This document shows, in pieces, positions 39,055 through 50,439 of a stretch of 64,000 nucleotides of DNA (position 1 is the stretch's first letter; every line of letters starts with the position of its first letter). Source of the DNA: Progne subis subis (taxonomy: Eukaryota > Chordata > Aves > Passeriformes > Hirundinidae); NCBI GenBank assembly GCA_022316685.1, contig JAKJHU010000054.1, positions 2,082,501-2,146,500 of the forward strand, in the 5' to 3' direction. Below the pieces are notes generated by a model, which did no database searches, had not been told where the DNA came from, and worked only from the letters and a program-made list of their open reading frames with translations. Made by a program: the position numbers and the translations under genes.

Positions 39055-39150
39055 CACTCAGTGACTGTGAAGAGTTCCCCTAATCTCTTTGTATCTTAAT
39101 TGCTCTCTGTGAATGGGGGGAAATAAATATTTCATTCCCTTATAGATGTG
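39055..39150 (+). mobile_element. MIR-like fragment
   Basis: 'cactcagtgactgtgaagagttcccctaatctctttgtatcttaattgctctctgtgaatggggggaaataaatatttcattccctta' parallels the MIR stretch 'agctgtgtgacc...cttaacctctctgtgcctcagtttcctcatctgtaaaatggggataataatagtacctacctca'. Confidence 0.45.
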
Positions 39151-42059
39151 TTTATCTATTCTGTTTTTCTTTTGTAATCTGTTCGGATCGCCGTGGTGAA
39201 AACCCAGCCCCACTGAAGGCAAAGGCGAAACCACCACTGATTTTAGTCCAACAAAGATTCACCTTAACTGACTCTGCCTAAAAGTCCAAGATAATCATCA
39301 AGGCTCCTTTTACAGTCCCTGTCGAAAGACACTGGCACCTCCAGCATCAATCCACCCTCCCTGTCTCAGACAGATCTTGGGAAGGCATGAATGGCCCTCC
39401 AGAGGTGCCAGTTTCCCTCTCCATTCACCACAGCAGGAAGTTCAAACTCAAAACTAACTTTTAGGAGAGCGGCAGGGATGAGTCCTTGCATTGCTGTAGT
39501 CCTGCCTCTCTCCCAGGCTCGGGATGTTCCCTGCTGCAACACTGCAAGGATTTATAGCTGGGTCGACACTTTTGTGGGATTTGTCCCTCAGATATCCCCC
39601 TGGGAACGACACCCAGGTGGCCTTGGACAGTGCCTGGCTCTGTCTGCACACTGGCACCCCTGTGTTCATCCATGGCAGTCTCCAGGAGCAGCGGGAGGAG
39701 GTGGATGGATACACTGAGCAGCCTTTAGCTGGGCATTGCCAAGGGAAAAACTGAACCAGTCCGTAGGTTTCACGTTTGGCTTTTCTCAGTGGAAAAACTG
39801 GACAATATCAAATGACAGGATCAGCCTTCCAAAAACATTTTCTTTCCAGCAGTGAGTGAGAGGAGCTTTTTCACTATTAATCTCCAAAGGTACACAGTAA
39901 TTGGTCGTGTTTCAGGTGTGAGGGGCAGTAAATGGGGTCTCTGTGGGTGTGCTCATGGTGGTCTTCAGAAACGTGGGAATAATGAATGGCCACATGTGAC
40001 AGCCATTCCTCGCTGTTTTCCCGCAAATTCAGGATGCTGGTTTGGAGGTGGCGCTAACAAGGACAATTTGATGGGATTCATTCCTTTAACTTCACCAGGA
40101 ACCCACAGGAACTGCAGCGTGGCCTGGTTGTGGCAGGGAGTGGTGCTGCTAGACTGGGGTGGCCATGGGTGCTAAATCCCAGCCCTGAAAGCTGCTGGGG
40201 TGTCCTGCTGACAAGTGAGAGGGAGAGAAGTTTCTTGGCTTCAATAGTCACCACACAGGAAAAGTCAACACAGAGAAGAAAATAGAAAGCCCTTGTTCCT
40301 CTGAATTGTGAAAATTGTTTCCTCTGTGGGTGTAAATGGATGGGGGATATTCTGATTTATCAGGTAAGGATCTGCTCTAACGTGCAGTAAAAGCTTCAAG
40401 TTCTGGCTGTAAGTCAGGGGTTAGTCCTTTGGGTAGTCACAGAGGAGGTTTTGCAGGGGGATCAGAAGGTAGAGCCCTTGGGAGCCCCAGGAAAAATAAA
40501 TATAACCCAAAAAGCTGTGAGAGATTGTGTGACAGCCTCTGGTGAATGAGAAGTGACTGAACACCAGGTTTTTCTCTTTCACAGCCATAAACCCGGGCTA
40601 AGGAGCCTGTCCATTACATCTCTGCTGTGGTATCACTCCCCGTGTTTGACACTGCCCACATGATCTACGAACTGGGGCCTGGTTTTGATTTAGCACTGTT
40701 TATTAACTGAGCAGTGCTGACATATTTTAGTGCAACATATAAAATCTAAGGCTTTTTCTTAAGCTGAGGAAATGAGGTTATGTGACATTGATCCAAAATG
40801 GAGGGGAGTATTTTAGGTTTCACATTAACAGACAAGGGAGCAGAGACAGGGGAAATGCAGTTTTTCTCCTGTCTTCCCTGCCAAGTCCTCTGCAAATGGG
40901 GCAGAAACAAGTCCGGTGCAGATTTAAAACCAGCTGCAAATGGCTTTTGATCATTTTGTTATGTGTGTGAAAGATTGTAAGAATCGGTTTAAAACCTAAA
41001 TTGAGACAATAAGAAATTCAAAATAACATCTGCTTGAGTTATTCAGCTCTGAAAACAGAATGTCCCATGGCTATGGTGAAGGTACAGTGTCATCCCCATT
41101 AAATGGAAGAGGAAACTGAGGCCAGAAATGGGGAATGATGATTCAGTGGGTAGAGAAGGGGTTGGTCCTTCAGATTTTAGGACCTTATGGAATCCCACCA
41201 GTGCTTAGGAATGTCGGCTAAGGATAACTGATTAAGGAAATCCAGAGTTTATTGGCACAAAACAGCGATGTGCAGACAGGCAATGACAGGCCATTAATAG
41301 GCCTGGTTATATGGATTTGCATTAACTGTTTGAGGTGTTTTGTAAGGCCCTTGGCCACCTGTCAAAGCACTAAAGCTGGTGCATTGTTCCAGCACTGGAG
41401 TTGCTGCTGTTGGTGTGAGTCCAGGGCTGCTGGGGTTGTGCAACGCTCCCAAATCCTTGCTTTTCTCCTGGTTACCTCTTGAATGGAAGTCCTTTCCTTG
41501 GTTTTGATAACAGCTATTAAATTTGGCTTCACGCACTCAACATTGCTGTGCTTCTTGGAAATAGGGCAGCAGTTGTGTAACTTCCATTCATCTGTCCATG
41601 CAGAGCAGGTAATTTCCATTATTGAGGTTTCCCAACATCACAAGAGAGTTGCATTAACGGGGCTTATCTGTGATAACCAGTGCAAACTGGCACAGGAAAA
41701 TCCACGAACAGAGCCAGCCCTGTTTAATTCGGCCTGGTGAGTGAACATTACACCATCACCCTCCACCAGCATCTCTTGGTTTCCTGCTCCTCCCCACACC
41801 TCTCATGACCTCTGTCATGGTGCTTGGAAACCCACTGGCTGTACTTTGGTCCCTGCTTCAGCTGGAGCTGTCTGTAAATGTTCCCACCATCAGTTGCTCT
41901 GTGGTCTGAGCAAGCTGTGCTGCCATTCCACCAAATTCCCTCCGTTCCCACCAGGACTGTGTGGAGTTGCCTGTTTTCCACTTGCAGCCAGCCCAGAGCT
42001 CACTGGTGCATCTCTCCTTTCCCACCACTCTTGTCACCCCAAGAAGAAGGGCTGAAGGA
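39151..42059. other. Noncoding interval
   Basis: No gene or further repeat recognised outside the MIR piece near 41.1 kb. Confidence 0.6.
41085..41145 (-). mobile_element. MIR-like fragment
   Basis: 'gtgtcatccccattaaatggaagaggaaactgaggccagaaa' corresponds to the MIR reverse complement 'attatccccattttacagatgaggaaactgaggcacaga'. Confidence 0.6.
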
Positions 42060-42300
42060 GCTCACATGTTGCCCCATGTAATCTCACTGCTAGCTGACGT
42101 TTCTCCTCCTCCTCCACTCATTTATCCCAAATCCCTTCCTTTTCAGATCCCTTCATTTCCTCCTGCTCTCAGTTTTTAAACCTTCTCTTATGTGACTTCG
42201 TGTCTAGAACAGCTTCCCTCTGTACTTCTCGCCCCTTTCAAATCCTTCCTTAACCACAGCCACTTCAGCAAGTCCTCCTTTTCAGAGCAGTAATCCCCAG
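42060..42300. mobile_element. Ancient LINE fragment (L2/CR1-L3-like)
   Basis: 'gtctagaacagcttccctctgtacttctcgcccctttcaaatccttccttaaccacagccacttcagcaagtcctcctttt' parallels the amniote wording 'tggaa.gctctcccct...tttaaatccctcctcaaaactcaccttttccagaaagcctt'. It is C/T-rich and diverged. Confidence 0.4.
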
Positions 42301-44984
42301 TTATGCCAGAGCCCACAAACATTATCTGGTGTCATGTCAAGCCTGTGCACAGCCTCTGAGGGAGGCTGGGCAGGTTTCTGAGAGGGAGCAGAGCTTCTAA
42401 ATCCCTTTGAAATGGAACACAAAATCATTCTCTTTGGTGTTAAACCCCCATCCTTACCCCAGGGCAGGGTGTGGGGATGGATTTAGGGACAGGATGCCGC
42501 AGCACCGTCCAGAGTGTGAGAGGTTTGTATGGAACCACAAATCATTCAGATGTGTGAGTTAAGGGCATGTCCCCAGTGCTGAGATGGGCTGGTTTAGATG
42601 TGTCTCACGGCACTGCTTCTTGCTCATTTCCAGATGTGAATTTTGAGAGAGGCAGAAGTCACACGTGCTGTCTCCTGTCAGGGATCCCCCATAGTCAGTC
42701 CCTATCTCCATGTAAGTAACTGGGATTGCTCCCAATAAAACCAGCAGCAGCAGGACTGTGGATGCTTTGCTTTTTGGTCACCAGCTAGGTAAGAGGTTTG
42801 CCACCAGGGGCATTCCCCCTGTTCCCAGTGAGGCTGTTGCTGGGAGAGTCCTGTACAAAAGGTGACACTGAGCATCACAGAAATGTCAGGAATACTTAGC
42901 CTGCTGTGCTTTTCAAAGGGAAAGGCGTTGGAGCTGGGATTTGAGATGAGACTAGTGTGGTCAGAAAGGGGTTTAGGGCTAGGACTAGGCATGGGTGTGA
43001 CTATGGGGCACCCATGTTGGGTGTTGTGTAGAGGGCAGAGCAGAGAAATAATTCAGGTGGTGGATATATCCCACATCCCCAAAAAGCAGGGTGTTCACAG
43101 GGGGCTCAGCACTGGGCTCATGAAAACTCTGTGGTAAAACCTCTGTGAGGAGGTTCTCGGGTCTCAAGTCCTAAATGTGTTGTGACCAATTCCATTTGCT
43201 CCTCAGGCTGTGATTTAATTCCCAGCAGCGCCGTCAGCAGCAGCCTGTGAGTGGATGGGACTCCCGTGGCTGCTCCCAGGTGACTCTGCCTGATCAAAAG
43301 TGCTGCCCAAGATAATGTGAACTGTCACTCATGGTCAGGCCTTAACGAGTGCTGGATTCAGCTCAGTTAGAAACCCACTCTGAGGGGGAAAAAAACCCTC
43401 CCATGTCCATGTCTATCCAGTGGAGGAAAACACAAATGTCCTGGGAAGATGCTGTGGTGCACAGCAGATCCCACCCACCACATTTGTGGGGTACATTCTC
43501 CTCCTTCGGAAAGATGAAAGGCAAAAGGAGAAAAGGCTATTCCTGATCAATTGCCAAAATAATAAAACGCAGAGAGGGGGAGAGAGGAAGAAACCAGCTG
43601 TAAATGTAAAAACCAGCACAAAAATCCAGTGAGTCCATGCTGGAGCTGGGGATTAAACCCAAGCCTGCAAAACTCCTGTCAGTTCCTGTGACCGGAGGCC
43701 ACCTGCATGTGCTGACTCCCTGCTCAGGGTGCTCCTGTGGGGAGCCAAGGGTGAGAGTGGGGCTGGAAGCAGTGCCTGGTCCTGGCAGGTCCTGGCAGCC
43801 CTGGGGACAGCAGGGTCACATCCCCTCCTGCTGCCACGGGAGCTGGGAGCACCTCAGAGCTCCCTGATGGAATCCCTGCCCTGGGCCGGGGTGGTGCAGG
43901 AGGAGGAGGAAGAGGAGTGACTGCAGAGGATGAACACTGAGTGGGGACAGGCTTCCCATTCCAGCAGCTCTGGATTTATTTCTGTTCATTCACCGCAAGT
44001 CAGAATCCATTCTCTTCATTTTCATTCTTTCATGCCATGACACCCTTAAAATCCGTGCTACATTTAACTTTTTATTACCATTTAATACCTTCTAAAGTGA
44101 TCTAATGCAGACAGATTGCAGACAGCGAGGGTTGCTGTCCTTTGGTGGAAATACCCTGTTTAATAAAATATTGAGAGACAGACTGGCCCCTCCATGCATT
44201 AAAAAAAGAAAGATATACTACATTTAGATGCTGTGGCAGTAAAACTTAATAGACTTATCAATTTTTGGACAGTCATGTTCTCCTGAAGTTTTCAAATCAC
44301 CTTGCAAAAGGCAGTCAGCTCTCCTGGTTTGGAAATCAGAGCCAGTTGTTTTTGCAGTTTGCAGTATTTAATGTAGATCTATGTAAATTGCTAGGGGAGA
44401 GGGAGGAGAAGAGTCTGATCTTAAAATGTAATTTGGATTGTTCTCATCTTTTCTTGTAAGGGCTGTTTTCATCATTTGTTGCCACCTCCCAGTTTTCAAA
44501 CATCTCAGTCTCAAAAAGTTCTGATACTTTTAAAGATAAGGATCAAATTTTATGTATTTTTGTCTCTTAGTTCTCATGCCTTTGACGTTCAGGTTTGCAA
44601 ACTTTCCCTATCAAAGGCTTTAACATCTTTCCTTTTCCTTTCCTTTTTTTTTATTTTCCTTTTCAAATTAAAATTGACATTCTCATTTAATAGTGAGACT
44701 CTAGGAGCCAAGACATTCAGAAAAATGCCAAATACCACAATACCTTTGAGAATTTGCAACCTTATTATTAGTAATGGGCGCCACTCGCTTCTCTTCAAGC
44801 CTCCTGAGATTTTGTTGTTTCATCTAAATCCACCCAAATTCTGTGATCTTTAAAAGTGGGAAGAGTGGAAAAGTACCTCCTCAAGACAAGAACTTGGATC
44901 TATTTTCCAGTTTGAACCTCTTTAAATATCAAATATTTTCAGGTGCAAGGTTTTGTTGCCTGAAATGTTGTTTATTCCCCACTT
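42301..44984. other. Noncoding interval
   Basis: No gene. A short (GGA)n lies at 43,899-43,918. The sequence turns AT-rich after 44 kb. Confidence 0.6.
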
Positions 44985-45021
44985 CTTTTTTTTTTTTTTT
45001 TTTTCTTTTTTTTTTTTTTTT
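44985..45021. repeat. T-rich run
   Basis: About 35 T interrupted by two C, directly preceding an AT-rich block. Confidence 0.85.
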
Positions 45022-45039
45022 CTTGCTTTGCTGATAGAA

Positions 45040-45350
45040 TGAAAGACTTGATTTAACGTTATATGCCTGAAAAAAAATAAAGCATTTAATTTACATTTTA
45101 CAAGGCAGTTATTGCAGGTTAATTAAATATCAATTGAGTGTTATAGGCCATATTAAGATTTATTAATAACCCAGCAGATAAATCTCCTTGGAATTCAATT
45201 AAATGAAAATCACATAAAAATATATGTGCAATTTTATTCATATAATACATAAAACTTGTGAATTATTGTGCAGCATTGTACAGTAAGTTGATTAATGGGA
45301 ATTAATTGCTAAAATGGAGAGAAATCAATTTAAACTTCCTGTAGCAGCTA
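45040..45350. promoter_or_regulatory. AT-rich candidate regulatory element with dense homeobox motifs
   Basis: The stretch is about three quarters A+T and not a simple repeat. ATTA/TAAT cores recur: GGTTAATTAAAT, ATCAATTGAG, TTTATTAATAAC, GATTAATGGGAATTAATTGC, ATCAATTTAAAC. An octamer-like sequence is absent. Function is inferred from motif density only. Confidence 0.25.
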
Positions 45351-45720
45351 TAAGAACCTTGGTATTCTTCTCTCACACCCTCGGAAAGCCGAGTCTGTGC
45401 CTGCACTTCGGCTCTGCCATAAGATGGGTCTTGGAATAAATGTGCTTCCTCTCCTCTCACTTGCTTTAGCTCAGCGTTCTGGGCTCGGAGGAAGGAGTCA
45501 GTCACTGTTGCCAGTGTGTTCTGTGGAGTTCATTGTGCCACTGGAGCTTTTAGAGGTGAGAAAAGGAGCAGGAAGGCGACACGGGTGGGTGTCCCTGGCG
45601 CTGAGAGCACCCCTGGGCTCGTGCCTGGCGTCCCTGGCAGGTCCCAGAGGCTCCCAGGAGCATGGAGAGCTTTGGGATTGTTGGGCACAGCAGAACGTAG
45701 GACATTTTAAGGGAAGAAGT

Positions 45721-45760
45721 CCAGAAGTTTCTATGCCCTTCTGGAAGTTTCTATGCCCTC
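45721..45760. repeat. 20-bp tandem duplication
   Basis: CCAGAAGTTTCTATGCCCTT is followed directly by CTGGAAGTTTCTATGCCCTC, two adjacent copies that differ at three positions. Confidence 0.9.
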
Positions 45761-47196
45761 CTGACTGCACTTGGCTCAATGCCAGGACAAAAACACTGGC
45801 AGGTCTCTTTAGCCGTTCCTCAGAAAAGTAGCTGTTGTCTGTTGGGCTGCTCGCCAGAAAACCCACCCAAATGGTTCAATATTTAAGGAAGAGCATATCT
45901 TTAAGAGGCTTCTCAGCGCATTTTCGGGGTGTCGTAGCAGGTGTATGGGCTTTGTTGTTTGTTCTTTGGTTTTGTATTATTTTCTTCTTTAATTAAAACC
46001 TTTTTACTTTTTCAAGACACATTTGATCATGCTGTCTCATGAGTTATTTTAAGCCACGTCTGTGAGGTGCTGGCCACCCTCAGTGTGTGTTGGACCCTCG
46101 TGGAGCTGAAAACACCTGGCTCAGTGAGAATTCCAACAGATGTGGGAGCCTTTTACCCTTTGGGGGCCGTTCCCACTCCGTCCCCATGTTCCCAAGGCAG
46201 TTCCTGCCAGCCAGGCCATGGGCTCAGGGCAGAGCAGCGTGTGGGGCTTTAACCAGGATCAGTGAGGAGCTCAAGGCCCGTTTGGGGCATCTCAGGTGAG
46301 GTTCAGGAGCTGGACTTGGAAAATACCTTCCCAATGCTTGCGGGCCGATGGGGACCTGGCCTGGTGCCATCTGCTCCCTGCGCATCCTGAGTTGAACACT
46401 GTCAATATGAGATTATGTTCCAATTACAGGACCAGACCGACTGGTTTAACTCCTACCACGAATCTGTTTTGCTTTATTACCGTGCCCTGACTCCGTGACT
46501 GATGTACCAGACACCAAAAGAGATGGGCTCTGCCCAGAGGGCTTTGTCTCACAGGAACACGCCGGGAGAAGACCGAACGCGGCAGAAAATGCAGATGAAT
46601 GAGTAACTCAGTCGAGATTTTCTTTTTAATTTGGGGGTTCTTTGCTTGGTTTTGTGCTTGGCTTGAGTTTTAATATTGCTAAATTTGCTTCCTTCAGACG
46701 TTGCACAAGAACAGAGACTTCCAGGGAAGCTCAAACGCGGTTAGGCATGTGGCTCTTTGAAGTGTGCGTGTTGGAGGGGCGAGCGCTCGGCGTGCACGTG
46801 GGAACGCTCCCTGGAGCACGGAAAACCAAGGGAGAGCCCTGCTCCAGCTCACACAACAGCTCCAGCTGGGCCATGGCCCGTCCTGGGGAAGTTTAACCGT
46901 GTTGAAAATACAAGCAGGTGTCGGTCCTTGCTCATCCTCCCTGCTCCTGCAGCAGAGAGTGCCTCCATCTATCTCCTCTGTGCTTCAGCTCTGCTTCTCC
47001 CTGCAATAGTTGTCAGGGATATTAGCATTAAATACTTACTGCCTGGCTTAACTAAGGGGTAAGATAGGATTTAATTTGTATGGCTGAAATCCAATTATAT
47101 AATGGAGCCCCTGGGGGAAGCAGTTATACCTGCTGAATCTCTTGGATGAGTAATTGTGCACAAAGGCTCCTCTCCAGAAGCAGAAACAGATCTGAA
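45761..47196. other. Noncoding interval
   Basis: No gene. A CpG-bearing patch at 46,760-46,810 ('gggcgagcgctcggcgtgcacgtggg') is too short to call an island. Confidence 0.55.
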
Positions 47197-47246
47197 ATTT
47201 TTTTTTTCTTTCTTTTTTTTCTTTTTTCTTTTTTTTTTTTTTTTTG
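47197..47246. repeat. T-rich tract with C interruptions
   Basis: About 50 bp of T with scattered C. On the minus strand it creates a spurious poly-Lys frame. Confidence 0.9.
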
Positions 47247-49489
47247 CTGCCGCTGTTACATAATAAGGCTGAGACCCTGAAAAGAAAAGCCAATGACAAC
47301 CCAATGCAGTAGAAAGAATTAAAGCATTGCCAGGGGAAAACAAGTTATAATCTGATAAAATCAAGGATCTAACAGGAAGTCTGCAGCAGCATTAGCTTGG
47401 AGGAGCCAAAAGGCAGGGCAGCCAAAGGAAGCTTACTCATCTTTTTGGAAAATAGCACAGAGGCTTTGCTGTCTAACTTTTCCCCCTATTTCTACCGTGA
47501 CCAGGGAAAGGGAATCCTCTGGTTGCTTTTGTCAAAGCTTGGGAGGTGAGTAGGTATTAAAAAAGCTGAGCAGCCAGCTAATTCAGATACTTTTGAAAAA
47601 GCCAGCACTTAACCTGCTTTGAAAATCCCTTCTGCTTATCCTGCATGTCATCTGCACCCTGATAAGCATCAGAATCCTAGGTGATGATGAGCAGGACAGG
47701 AACAAAAGCGTGATGAGGTTCCCAGCAAGGTTTATGAAAGCAGGCAAGCTTGTAAGGCGTTAATCTCTGGGATAGTACTGGGGCTTGACAGCTCTCCCAT
47801 CTGATATCGGCAGCAGCTCCAAATCCCACAGAGGAATTACTGAAGGGACTGGGACTGAGGGCATCAGCCTGCCGTGCTTGTGCGAGGCTTCTCAGAGGTC
47901 AGGGCGCCAAAATTTGTTCTATTTCTGAAAACAAAAAGCAAACTTTTGTCCTTTTCTAATGAGATCCGAGTGGCGGGGAAAAAAAAAAAAAAAAAAAATC
48001 CTCAGTGTCTTTGATTAGAGGGCTACATGCGGATAAAATGGTGAGTGCGGAGGGAAGGCCAGAATCCCCAGTGCCACGGCGAGGACACATCCCTCAGCCC
48101 CGCTGCCTGGGCAGGGATTTCAGTCCTCGCACAGCGCAGCGAAATCCCGGCGAGGCTCTGCCAGGAGGGACCCGTTCCCAGCCTCGCAGCTCCACCCAGT
48201 GGCTCTTTTTTGGCAGGATAAATCCGTAATTTCAGAGGCGTCAAAACCTGTTGAGGCCAGCTGTGGAGATGCTCTGGGACGTGCATGAGGAACTGAGGGT
48301 GTGTTTGTTTGTCACGTCCTTAGAGGTGTCAGCTACTGTTTGGATAAAGGTAAAATACTGCAAAGAGACTTTTAGTGAATATAGAAAAATCAGAAATCTT
48401 ATTATACCCGTTCTTAACACCCCCTGCCCCAGCACAAGTGGAAGGGGAAAAACAGTAGGGAACTGGTAATTTACACATTTCACCTTTTCAAATTCTCTGT
48501 GAGCAGATTGTAACAGTTTGGGCCAGATTTATTTGTTACATGAGCTTGGGAATGAATTACCAGAGCAACTGATTTCTGATTTGTAAGCTCATTTTGAAGA
48601 AGAATTCTCTCATGAGTGCGAATTTGGGCAAATTTAACTTGGCAGCTCTCACTGTATTGCTCCACTTTCCTTCCTGGGTAATTACCAGGACTAACAGGAA
48701 GCAAATTTTCATCATCTCGATCAAGGATGCCATGCTGTAACTTGCTTTTTCCAGGAGTATCAGCTCACTTGTAATTAAAATAAGCTTCTATTTGTGCATG
48801 TGCACAGTTTTACTCCAGGAACACTTGAGAGATGGGTGCAGATTCACAGACCACAGAAGTGTGATGTTAACAGAGTTAATTTTCGACTTGAGCCAGTGTT
48901 GTAAAAATATCCCATTCTTCCAAGCTCAAGTGAAAACTGAAATCTCAGTGGTGCATAATGCAGATTTACCAGCCTCTCTGCAAGTCATAAAAATAGAGAA
49001 ACTGATAAACTGATAGCAGCCACAGTTTCGCTGTGAATCTCCTGGAAGTGCCTGCCCCATCTGTGTGAGGAAAATATCATCTGTGCAGTGCTGCTCCCAG
49101 ATCTGCGCAGCTCCAGCGCCATGGAAGGAGCTGAAATGACCTCTTCCTCCCGGAGTTCAAACGTTATTTAGCATAAATGCAGCCCCTAAGGCCTTCACTT
49201 GAAGTTGCTTTCTGCCAGCACAGCAGCTGAAGAGGGGCTTTAATCTGCTTTGCTTTGCCACTGGAGCGCTCTGTGGTAAGAGATTTGGAGTAGCAAACTA
49301 GGAGAATCCCACCTTTGAGCTCGTAGGCATCAGTTCTCCGTCCAGACAATTTAAAGGTTAATCAGCCTATGCCCTGTTAGGACAAAAGATCAGAGGTTTT
49401 ACTTTTATAGGGATAATATTTCAAAATAGATATTCAATATTCCACATGCAAAGAATAACAGGAAGCACCTTGCCAAAGGCAGTTTTGGG
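47247..49489. other. Noncoding interval downstream of the HSD3B-like gene
   Basis: No gene. A 20-base A-run lies at 47,979-47,998, followed by GC-rich sequence (48,030-48,240) with scattered CpG but no promoter signal or exon that I can define. The block 47,740-47,960 has a conserved-element-like composition. Confidence 0.5.
47979..47998. repeat. Poly(A) run
   Basis: Twenty A after GGCGGGG, at the border of a CpG-bearing GC-rich stretch. Confidence 0.85.
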
Positions 49490-49999
49490 AAAGGGAACAT
49501 ATATTTTTTTTCTTTTTATTAAACCCTAAATCAGAGCAAGAACCTGCTGAGTTTTACTTTTCCTCCCCAAAGCCATCACTGAAGAGCCCTTCAGTGGCTG
49601 AGCCAGGTACAGCTACACCACCAAATGTCCCAGGCTGTGGAACAAAACTTCTTCACTGCTTTTACCACAAAGGTAAAATTTGCTGGGCACCTTCTCCCAC
49701 CTGAGCTTGTTCCCTCTTGTTCCCACAGGTCGCCCGTGCAGTGCTGGCACCGTGGCAATGGGGGAGGCCAGCAAGCCCCGTGTCTGTGTGCAGGGAAGGT
49801 TTCAAATGCCCATGGGACACAAAATGGCTGAGATTTTTGGCATGGTAAGTGTATGACTTGCAGCCTGAGAGTTTTTCTCCTCTGTTTCTCTACCAGGATT
49901 TCTGTGGTTGCAAAGCTCCTGCCAAAGGTCCGTGCAGGTCGTGAAGCTCGGATGAACCTGCTGCTGTCGTAATGAACCTCCTTAGCCCAAAAATGCTGT
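49490..49999 (-). other. Probable 3' UTR of the HSD3B-like gene
   Basis: Stretch between the TGA and the candidate poly(A) signal. It has no long frame in continuation of exon 6 and no recognised repeat. The boundary is inferred from the hexamer only. Confidence 0.5.
49515..49520 (-). terminator. Candidate poly(A) signal of the HSD3B-like gene
   Basis: On the minus strand this reads AATAAA, about 480 nt after the stop codon. It is the first AATAAA met downstream of the TGA, and no ATTAAA was seen closer. The implied 3' UTR is roughly 49,490-49,999. The hexamer is common by chance, so the assignment rests on position. Confidence 0.55.
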
Positions 50000-50439
50000 T
50001 CAGTTCTTCTTTTCATGCAGCTGGGGGGGTCCCGGGCTCCCTGCAGCTGCTTTCAGCCACTGTGCAGTCCTGAGCCTGCTCTCCTGCCACGTGAAGAGGG
50101 GCTTGTACCCGAAATGCCTGGAGGCCTTGTCTGTCTCGAAGGAGAAGGTGGTGACTATGGTGTTCAGCAGGGGCACGTTGAGGAAAGGCTGTGGCCTCCA
50201 GAAAGGGGACAGGATGACCCTGAGGATCCTGTGCAGTTGTATCATCAGCCACATCTTCCAGTAGGGGATGTGTGAGCCCAGCCTCACCGAGGGGTCTGCA
50301 CTGGACAGCAGCTGGTGCATGACCAGGAAACCCTTCCTGCTTGGAGTGTCATCGTAGCAGTAATACACCTGTCCTGCCAGCAGGTCCGGCTGCAGCTGCA
50401 GGTTCCTCGCCGCAAGGACGTGCATCCATGCCACGTTCC
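50000..50439 (-). CDS. HSD3B7: HSD3B-like coding exon 6 (C-terminal half, stop codon)
   Basis: The acceptor is TTATTTCTGCAG (ends at 50440). The exon runs 440 nt to TGA at 50002-50000 and encodes residues 226-371. It begins GNVAWMHVLAARNL, then has GQVYYCYDDTPSRKG, a hydrophobic helix around IPYWKMWLMIQLHR (283-296), VPLLNTIVTTFSF and DKASRHFGYKPLFTW. The tail ends in a lysine-rich KKN rather than a longer extension. The usual 'SYxDFN'-like string after the DDTP position is not visible here; SRKGFLVMHQLL stands in its place. Confidence 0.93.

Noticed and set aside
47048..47364. Lys-rich minus-strand frames
   Set aside because: Artefact of the T-rich tract at 47.2 kb.
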